DNA of 64,000 nt from Rhizophagus clarus (lineage: Eukaryota > Glomeromycota > Glomeromycetes > Glomerales > Glomeraceae). This document shows positions 55,811 to 64,000 of the stretch, piece after piece; the stretch's first letter is position 1; the number at the start of each line of letters is the position of its first letter. The stretch spans positions 642,501-706,500 of the forward strand of contig BLAL01000324.1 in the NCBI GenBank assembly GCA_015698045.1. Direction: 5' to 3'. The position numbers were made by a program, and so were the translations under genes. The notes under the pieces were generated by a model. The model made no database searches and was not told the DNA's origin. It saw only the letters and a list, made by a program, of their open reading frames with translations.

Positions 55811-58107
55811 TAGTTAGTCGTTAGTCGGTTTCTGTGTTCCCAATTCCCTCTTTTTTTCATATATTTGCGTTATTTGTTTTATTTTATTAAAATTGTTTGT
55901 TTTGGCCCTTAATTTTGTAGGATGGTTGCGAGAATCGATAATTCTTTAGTCGTATTTTTTACTTTTGCGGATGGATTCCTGATTTTGGGTTATCTAAAAA
56001 AAATAAAGAATTGAAGAATATCCAACCTTCACTCTTCAACGAAATTACTTGGAATAATAACATCAAACGAAGGGTGATCTGCTTTTGGCGAATTTCAACT
56101 TGTAATAATTCGTGACTCTTTAATGGTCCTTTCATTTAACGATTAGCTCCTAGCACGAGTCGCCTTATTTATTGTAACTACCTTTCTAGTTAAATAAAAT
56201 AAATAATTTTTTATGGTGATAATTTACTGAAACAATAATTTTATTATTTAATTGTCAATTTAAATCATACAATAATAGTCCATCAATTTGAATATAAAAT
56301 TAATTTACCATACGTATTTACGTATTTTATCATTAGTCACGCTGTACTCAGAAAGGTTTGTAAACGTACTGTATATATATAACATCAACGGCTCTAAAGC
56401 TCCAAATACGAAAGTGTTACTGGAATAAATTGGTCAGTTCTAAGTCAAGCTTCAAAGATATTTTAAATATTACTATTGGCGAATATTACGTTGTTGTGAT
56501 TTTAAGACCAAATTTGAGAACCTAACCCATAAAATTAAAGGATACAACTTATGTAGGAGGGAAGTTAAGGATGGTAAAGTAGCCGAGTTGAATATTCCAA
56601 TAGTTAATTTCGTCATTGATAATCTTTTAATGTCTAAAAACATTAAGGTAATTAAGATTTTAAAATTATTAAAGTCATGGCGTAATCTTACATTAGGATT
56701 AATTAACAACGACCGACGATAAAACCTAAGAAACAGCAACTTTGTATCACTATATTCGTTGCTTCATCTTTTGTTTACATTACATCACCTTCGTTAATAC
56801 TCGTAAATATTTCAGAAGGGTGAGGATAAGTTCATTCATTTCATTTACTCGTGTAAGCTGAACATAATAACAGTAATTTAATTGTTAATTATCTTTCAAT
56901 TTTATCAATACTCATAAACTTATAAAATAAAGGGTTAGATATGTTTATTTAATCTATTTATTTAGATACAAAATATATTGAACAAACAAATTCTTTAATC
57001 CTTGGTGTTCTAATAGTCACCATTTCCCAGTTTCTATCAATAAAGTCATTTGTCACTTGAGCACTTGGATTATTTCTTCATAATTCAGGCCAAACTTATT
57101 ATGCTGGCCAGAATTGCAAATTTACAATATATAAAAAGGAATAAAGGACTGCAAGGCAGGCTCGTGCTAAAGCAAACATCATGAAACGTGATAACGTAAA
57201 AAAAAAAATTAAATAATTTGAGCCGGAATTATGAGATGCATGATGCAAATTTAAAAGGTGAGACGGAATCCTGTTACTAAATGAGTGGACCAGGTGCTAA
57301 AAAGTTACTGAGTACGTTACACTAGCAGTGCATTGTATTGGTAGATAACTTTTTATTTTTGCACTTTAAATTCATTTTTTGAGTTTTTGAGCTGAATTTT
57401 CGCTCTTCCTTCGCGGCATTTCAAAATTTGATAAACACAATGGTATTATCATAATCACTTTTTAATTGAAAAATTCATTTTTTTTTCATTAATTCTTTAT
57501 CAACCACTTTGTAATTGGATGTTTATAAATGATAAACGTTATAAAATAAAGCAAATATTTTTTATTTTCTCCACAATCCACATATTTCAAAGGTTTAAAT
57601 ACGTATTATTGAGTATTGAGTGCCACTAATGTAACTTATGTAATAGCACCGTAGGACTGCCGTAGGGAACCAAAAGGAAATTGTGAATTAATTTTATTGG
57701 TTTAATATATTTTATTGAGCTTTCTGGGGGATTTTAGGCGAAGAAATTAATTGTGTATTTTAAGATATGAATTCATTAATAAATTTTGAACGTTTGTTTA
57801 CTGTGTAACTATGAAATTTATCGGGATTTGATTTAGAGTGCAACTGCGGCAACTGTGGCAAACGCTTGCAGCACTCATTAGAATGTACGTATCCGGTATG
57901 TCATTATTTCATTTAATCACGTGATTAACTGCACTAATTCCGGGTTTAATCAATGAATGATTGTCCGAACTAACCGCATTTATCCATGTGACACATTTTA
58001 TCCGGACTTACAGTTCCCAGGGCGTAATTCTTGTGCGACAAAAATCATACATATATTTACCAAAAGTGAAATAAAATTTTTCTTTCTTTTTTTTGTCAAA
58101 AATTAAA
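55811..58107. other. mostly featureless; one open frame at 56444-56722
   Basis: The plus-strand frame 56444-56722 (92 codons, no early ATG) contains LRCCDFKTKFENLTHKIKG and KVAELNIPIVNFVI. It is coding-like but unassigned. Near 57090-57115 GGCCA/GGCCAGAATT words resemble those near 28570-28650. Otherwise AT-rich. Confidence 0.3.
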
Positions 58108-59514
58108 ATGTTGAATGTAGACTGCCTTTTGTTTATTTTTGATGAATTACTAGATAAAAAATCGTTACGTTCTTGTCTTTTAGTTAATAGAGAGTGGTGT
58201 AGTTTAGTAGCTCCTATCCTATGGAAATTATATTCATGGTATAATATAGAGAAATCAATTGTTTTTAATAAAACGATAAACACGATACTTTCTTGTCTAC
58301 CAATCTCTTCAAAACAAATTTTATCTGATAATAATATTAAATTACCTTCAACAATTCTTTTAAAACCTCCATTATTTAATTATATCAGTTTTTGTGAATT
58401 TCCAAGTTCTGAGGTTATAAATAAAATTACAGGTTTTGTGTTAGGTAATTTTAATAGTGATGATAAAATAAATTGTTTTGAAAGAGAAATTTACAAGTTA
58501 TTCATTGGTCGAATTACAAATGTTAAAGAATTAATATGGCAAACTTCTCAACCTATATCATCATTTCCGGGTGCATCAACATGTTTCTCTCAATTAAATA
58601 ATTTAACTATTGATCTTAATTATGTCGATTCCAAAGCTCTTTTTGTAATGTCACAAATTTGCAAAACTTTGGATTTTTTAGAAATTCTTCATTGTTCTCA
58701 TGATCTTCCTGGATTAATCTCTTTAATTGATGCTCAAAGAAACTTAAAAAAAGTACATCTTTACACTAGGAGAGGAACTTGCAAAGAATTAAGCAAAGCA
58801 TTGGCAAGAAAAGGAAATACGATAAATGTTCTTTATTTGAACTTGATTAGCAATATTCCACCTTCATTCTTAATATCACTCGTTAATCTAACACATATAG
58901 CAATTTATAATGATGAAAATAATGAATTTACTGATTCGGAGATTAATAAATTCCAACAATATCTTTCAATTTCAGAATTTCCGAATCTTCAATCTCTTAG
59001 TGTTATAGGGCTATCATGTTTTAAAGAATTGGCAATGTTGATTGAAAAAACAAATGGAAATATTTCACGTATTCACATTGATACTACCAATAGATTCGCT
59101 CAAAATACAGGAATGTTAATTAAAGCAATTGTTAAAAGTTGTCCAATAATTAAAAAGTTAACTACGTATCTTGAGCCTAAAGATTTTATTCACGTAAAAT
59201 CATTATTAATAAAATGTAGACACCTAGAAGAAATAGTATTTGATAATTTGAACATTTTTGTAAATGACATAGGGGATGAATTGTTTGATATATTGACTAA
59301 ATATTCACCGATGTCTTTAATTGATATATCTATTAGTAGTGTTTGGAAATGTTCGATCGACGTATTTGAACTTTTTTTTGAGAGTTGTAGAGAACGAACA
59401 TTGCTTAATTTTAATATCATTTATAATTCTAAAAATTATATTACAGAAAACCATAGACAGGTCGTTAGGAGGTACATTCACGAAGGAGTGATAAGATATT
59501 CAAATTGTAATTAA
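58108..59514 (+). CDS. F-box protein with leucine-rich region, single exon
   Basis: ATG at 58108; an in-frame TTG 15 nt earlier is not used. 468 aa. Residues 2-45 form an F-box (NVDCLLFIFDELLDKKSLRS, CLLVNREWC, PILWKLYSW). The remainder holds irregular leucine-rich repeats typical of the fungal F-box/LRR proteins: LNNLTIDLNYVDSKAL, LEILHCSHDLPGL, FPNLQSLSVIGLSCF, KCRHLEEIVFDNL. F-box proteins bind Skp1 and select targets for SCF ubiquitin ligases, the LRR part choosing the substrate; the substrate is unknown. No intron, no breaks, full family length. The decayed gene at 33.2 kb belongs to the same family. Confidence 0.88.
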   Translation: MLNVDCLLFIFDELLDKKSLRSCLLVNREWCSLVAPILWKLYSWYNIEKSIVFNKTINTILSCLPISSKQILSDNNIKLPSTILLKPPLFNYISFCEFPSSEVINKITGFVLGNFNSDDKINCFEREIYKLFIGRITNVKELIWQTSQPISSFPGASTCFSQLNNLTIDLNYVDSKALFVMSQICKTLDFLEILHCSHDLPGLISLIDAQRNLKKVHLYTRRGTCKELSKALARKGNTINVLYLNLISNIPPSFLISLVNLTHIAIYNDENNEFTDSEINKFQQYLSISEFPNLQSLSVIGLSCFKELAMLIEKTNGNISRIHIDTTNRFAQNTGMLIKAIVKSCPIIKKLTTYLEPKDFIHVKSLLIKCRHLEEIVFDNLNIFVNDIGDELFDILTKYSPMSLIDISISSVWKCSIDVFELFFESCRERTLLNFNIIYNSKNYITENHRQVVRRYIHEGVIRYSNCN

Positions 59515-60864
59515 TATGGTTATATAAAGATTGATGGGTGCTTTAGAATGTTAATTTTAAGATTATTTGCAGAAAAATAGATAATTTGAGAGGAAATTAC
59601 TCTGTTTTATTATGTATTTTTTTTTGGTTTACTTATATTTATATGTTAATTAGACCGCATGTTTGTTTAACGTCCGGATTTTATGAAAAGGTTGAAGGAG
59701 GAGGGGTGTTTAACATATATAATAAAATTTTGGAAATTCTTGGAAATTTCGAAAAATTTCAGAAAAATATTATTTGAATTTAGAGGGACATTTAAACATA
59801 TATAATTATTATATGATTATTTCAGTTCAGATTTTAAGAAAATAGAGGGAGGTAGGGTACGTTAAACAAATAATTAAATAGAGCGATCTTATTACATTTT
59901 TTGATGTTGTATCTATTTAGCAAATCGATGTACAAATAAAATAGTAAAGTAAATAAGTTAATTCTTCAGACTTTTATTCCAATTTATTTCAGATAAATTT
60001 GACCGGATTTGGAAGTTTTTTAAAATTTAAAATTTAAGTCACTAGTATAAATTGCTTATGGATGTGTTTGAACGTTTATGAATTAGTTAATATTTCTTTT
60101 TTTTTCCAGTTTTCATTACATTCTTTCATTTGAAAATAAATTTCATTATTTTGACTATTTTTATCATTTTCACCATCTTTACTAGGGATAGCAATGGTCG
60201 GTCACGATCAGTCATCGTTCAGTCATAACCAACAAGTTAAGGGCCTTTGACCGACCGACCGTTTTGGCTGATCGCCACTTAAAATGTTGTCAAGGGAAAC
60301 AACAGATCGTAATACTATCCCTCGTCTGTAACGATAACGCAGGCAAGTTTGCCTGAAAACTTTTTGAACTTAAATTACTATATAAAAAGCATAGCAAAAT
60401 TGGCATAACATTTCACTACATTTGTCCGAACAACGAGATCGTAATTCGTTCACGCAGTCTTTCATGTAGTACAAGATTTACGTTAACATTTTCCCGCAGC
60501 ATGAACAAAATGTACCTATAATTTATTATTATTTCCTTTATCAAAAGAAATTTAATTATGAATTTTGATTCGTGTATAGATATGAGTCATATGACATCAA
60601 ATTTATCATTTTTGGTTAATCTGTTACTATAAAAGAGTTGTACGAGATTCCAACAAAATAAATCAGGTGACATGTGACATTAACAATTTTAATCATCAAA
60701 AATTTTTTTATAATACATTAACAACTACAACATTAAGAATGTGATATGATAAAGTCTATGGCATATACAGTATCTAGTAATCGTGTGTAATTAGGAGTTT
60801 AAAAAGGGTGTGGATTCACGTTAAAAAAAAAATCACGGGAGACTTATTTTCCGAGAACTTTTTT
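59515..60864. other. intergenic between F-box and kelch genes, with a small inverted-repeat element
   Basis: Convergent 3' flanks of the two genes. It contains the possible MITE at 60184-60322; otherwise AT-rich with no coding frame supported. Confidence 0.4.
60184..60322. mobile_element. possible 139-bp MITE
   Basis: Ends AGGGATAG and CTATCCCT form an 8-bp perfect terminal inverted repeat. Inside, GGTCGGTCACGATCAG and GACCGACCGACCG can pair. It is more G+C-rich than the flanks. No clear target duplication, so only a tentative call. Confidence 0.35.
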
Positions 60865-62554
60865 TCAAACCCTTTCTTTCCGAATTCCTTCATTTCCAGG
60901 GGTTGGTATTGCTATTCTTTGTTCTTTTCTATTTTTATACTGTTTGTATAAAAAGAAACTTCCAACTGTCAATGCAATACCACCAATTATACCTATTGAA
61001 ACTCCAATAGCTATGCCGATTGAATTAGTATTAGTATTAGTAATAGATTGTGATGATGGTTGAGGAATAGGTGATTGAGGTTGAGAAGTAAGTGATTGAG
61101 GCACAAATGATGTTGTCCAAACATATTCATCATTATTACTGATATCAAGTAATAATATATCATTATCTTCGTCTCGTGTGTATCCCGCACCTTTAATATC
61201 AAATATATTTTAGTAAATTTAAATAATTTTATAAATTACTAAAATACTAAATAATTATTATATTTACCAAAAGTCACAACCATATATTTTCCAATTACTA
61301 ATGATCTATGAAAAGTACGACTTGATGGAATTTTTCCAGAGATTTTCGGAATATCCCAAGTAAAATTATTTAAATCTAAAAAATAAAGTGCATCTTCAGG
61401 GCTTAGGAAGTTATTTGACGTAGCGCTAGTATCCCCTCCAAAAATAATCACCCTTTGTGCATCTAATCCTGTTAATTTTAGATTGAATTAAATATTTTAT
61501 TAAATATATAATATATTTATATTACGTATTAACCATGATTTGAAATATTTACCAAGAACCGCTGAAAATGCAGCTCTTGCTGAGGGTACTCTTCCATCAG
61601 TTGACTAACATAAAAAAAACAATGTCACAAGCTATTAAATTAAATTAATGGTAAAAAAACTAATAAATCGTTACCTTTGACTCCCATAAATCTTTGGTTG
61701 TATCATATAAGAATACCTTAAAATAATAAAAAAATCATGAGTTATCACTTAAATTATTTATTTGATTATATAATAATTACCTGATTCATTGGTAACCAGC
61801 CACTTTGACCATTAAATCCACCTAGTTATAATAATAATATCATGAATATGACATGAATATGAAAAAATTCATAATCTTTTTTTAAAATCATATATTCATA
61901 TTACATACCTATATAGATAATATTTTTGTTTGGCAAGAATACGGCACCATAACCATCTCTATTACTAGGAGCGAAAGTTGAGCTGGCTTTGTACCAGTTA
62001 AAATGTATTGTATCCAAGATAAACATATCACTCACAAAAACTCCTCCAGCACTTCCACCAAACATATAAAATAACCCATTATAATTAATTACAGGAAACA
62101 TAAATTCCCTTCCGACAGGAGGTGTGCCAATTATATTTGGAACACTCCATGTGTCATGTTGTGCATCATACGTATAAACTAATGCCATTGTTTGATTGCC
62201 AATAACTTCACCACCATATAAGAATAACGTACTATTGTTTGCACCACCTTTAATAGCTATAGCATATCGATGCGGCGGAACGATGTTGTTTAAGATGTCA
62301 ATATAATTTACTTCACTAGTGTTAAAAGGAGTAGAGACATCGAGACATAAAAACGTTTCTTTTGGCGGGATCGAGTTAGTACGAGGTGGGATTCCTCCGC
62401 CTAACATATATATTTTATCATCAATTAATGTAGCGGTGTGAGCGTAACGTAAATCTGGTTTATCGGTGACTATTTGAGGCTTTACTTCAACTAACAATTG
62501 AAACAAAGCACTAAACGTAATAATATATATTAATAAATTATTTAAAAAAATCAT
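60865..62554 (-). CDS. kelch-repeat membrane-anchored secretory protein, six exons
   Basis: Exons 62554-61909, 61821-61781, 61716-61675, 61604-61553, 61468-61268 and 61190-60865. The five introns of 64-87 nt are all GT-AG and the frame closes at 435 aa. An N-terminal signal peptide (MIFLNNLLIYIITFSALFQL) is followed by kelch blades: RYAHTATLIDDKIYMLGGG, STLFLYGGEVIGN, YNGLFYMFGGSAGG, GYGAVFLPNKNIIYIGGFN, QRVIIFGGDTSA and YMVVTFGAGY. A Ser/Pro/Gln linker leads to one membrane span at about residues 385-408 (IGIAIGVSIGIIGGIALTVG) and a short basic cytosolic tail. Likely an extracellular beta-propeller for binding carbohydrate or protein; no catalytic residues are recognised. A long T run lies just 5' of the gene. 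Confidence 0.88.
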
Positions 62555-62599
62555 TTCGTTGAGAAAAAAAAATATATACTATATGTATGTAATGTACTG

Positions 62600-62630
<31 letters not shown>

Positions 62631-64000
62631 ACTGGTAATGTACTGTACTGTATATATATATATATAGATAGATAGATATGTCAGATTACTATACATGGTT
62701 AATGACATTTTTTTTAACTGCCCATATTTATACAAGTATAAATCTCTAACAATATTCAAAACCGACCCCTGAATGTAACACAAGTCGTACATTTGTAATG
62801 TAAATTTCTGTTGTCCAATCATGTTCTTCCCCGCAGTCGATTCCGTTGTCCACTTATGCTCTACTCCACGGTTGTCCAATCATGTATAGCATTAGTTTAA
62901 TAAAATAAATATATATCATTTACTCTCGTCGAGATAACGGATCAAAATTTTCCTAGGTAAGCTAGCAATTTTGTAATTTTAATGTGGATTAACGGTTCTA
63001 CTTATTTCGAAGAAGGACTTTACTTCGCAACCTCGAGCTAATCCAAAAGGATGGATGATTGAAAATGAATGCTTTACTGGATTGAAAATGTTTGGGTTAA
63101 GCGTGTATCAACTCTCTTCAAATCACTATCACTGCTTGTTTTAAATTACATGTTGATTTGTTAAAAGACGTTTTATTAAAAAAAAAACCAAATATTACTG
63201 GAAAGTCCTTTGTATCATTTTATTTTTTAATTATTAGAAAAAAAAACAAATAAATTTTATTAATAATCAAAAAAAACTTCATAAAGGTGGTAAAAAATAT
63301 GATCGTTTAATGTTTATTCATTTATACATTTGTAATTATGTATTATACATATTATTTAATTTATCAATTAAGAAAAAATTTTTATAATCAACAGTTAAAA
63401 ATTATAATTAAAAAAGTTTTCTCTTTTGTATTACAAATTAGGTTCGATCAACGATCAAACCATTTTATTTGATGCCCAAATTAAGTTAATCCATAATTAA
63501 ATATGATCATGTAAGCAATGAAAAAAAATTTCATATATATTGAACTGTCATCCACAAAAAGTGTTAAGATCTCGATCCAAAGTATTAATCCTCTAAAAAA
63601 GATCCTTTGGCCGTCTAAAATAAGGAAGAAAATGAGACGTCGGTAAACGTTTTTTAAAATAAATAAATAAAAAAAAAAAACTTCTATAGTACCTCATATC
63701 AATTCCAAGGAACTGGCAAACCTCCCGTAAATATTACAAATAAATAAAAAATAAACTATACATGTATAAAAATAGATAAAATAACCTATACCTAAATTCT
63801 ATATATAAAAATTCGTAACAGTAATAAAAATAGAATCATGAAACAGATGCAGGAGGTAGGTACTACAGGAAGTAACGGAACAAATCAGATAATATGATAA
63901 CTATTACTATTTATCAGCGGTAAAATTGCGATATCCAAAATACTGTATTTCCAAATCCGAAAATAATATTATCCAATGTAGTACATGCATAAGACGGGAG
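62555..64000. other. intergenic, no gene recognised
   Basis: Contains a T run of about 30 nt at 62600-62630 and a short TA/GATA microsatellite near 62650-62680. Beyond that, AT-rich DNA with no supported frame up to the window edge. Confidence 0.4.

Noticed and set aside
56473-56739. Minus-strand 88-aa frame
   Set aside because: The opposite plus-strand frame over the same bases looks more coding-like, and neither has a recognisable domain.
62538-62879. Minus-strand 113-aa frame with a poly-Lys run
   Set aside because: Crosses a T run of about 30 nt and a microsatellite immediately 5' of the kelch gene; low-complexity artefact.
1-64000. tRNA genes, rRNA, CRISPR arrays, bacterial operons
   Set aside because: No B-box with a foldable cloverleaf, no rRNA segments and no regularly spaced direct repeats with unique spacers were seen; manual scan only, so a tRNA search program could still find one.

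Overview
The window looks like nuclear DNA of an arbuscular mycorrhizal fungus of the Rhizophagus type (Glomeromycotina). It is very AT-rich, with short GT-AG introns of about 65-95 nt. Its gene families are ones I associate with that lineage: BTB-BACK-TLDc proteins, zinc-ribbon protein kinases, F-box proteins, Myb/SANT-like proteins, Uma2-type nuclease-fold proteins and kelch proteins. It also holds many decayed copies and retroelements. The species assignment is inference. I found no rRNA, tRNA, CRISPR or bacterial-style operon.

Layout. 0.3-1.1 kb (-): four-exon Myb/SANT-like gene. 4.2-5.1 kb (+): spliced Uma2-fold gene ending in a C2H2 finger. 5.4-6.8 kb (-): decayed BTB-TLDc copy. 8.5-8.9 kb: 20-bp minisatellite. 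9.55-19.58 kb: two retroelements in tandem on the minus strand. The first is a full-length but frameshifted APE/RT/RNase H LINE. The second is a shorter element with a related 3' tail and an unrelated ORF. Three copies of one 17-nt target duplication delimit them. 19.8-20.5 kb: terminal-inverted-repeat element. 20.96-23.52 kb: poly(A)-tailed, TSD-flanked retrocopy of a coiled-coil ORF.

23.7-31.3 kb: the most unusual part. A locus of eight phase-0 exons repeats a hybrid module (kinase beta4/beta5, then a zinc ribbon, then the kinase Gly-loop region) seven times. It ends in a kinase C-lobe exon lacking the HRD and DFG segments. A conventional zinc-ribbon kinase gene follows, with all exons recognisable but one extra T. 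32-35 kb: remnants of a minus-strand kinase on both sides of a plus-strand F-box pseudogene.

38.5-55 kb: an orphan exon, a possible small secreted protein, an intact BTB-TLDc gene (41.4-42.9), a degenerate second Myb-like gene (44.5-45.4), decayed Uma2 and zinc-finger-like genes (49-51.4), a third BTB-TLDc copy with a one-base frameshift (52.5-54.0), and an intact three-exon gene for a His/Tyr/Gly-rich secreted peptide with a KREAE processing site (54.6-55.0). Fragments of the last family lie near the other BTB copies and at 47.8 kb. 58.1-59.5 kb (+): intact F-box gene. 60.9-62.6 kb (-): intact six-exon secretory kelch gene with one membrane span.

There is no obvious shared pathway. The window reads as a duplication- and retrotransposition-rich block in which regulatory gene families are copied, split and decaying. 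Several real genes are built from small exons, so I joined exons by hand using splice signals and reading phase. None of these models has transcript support here.
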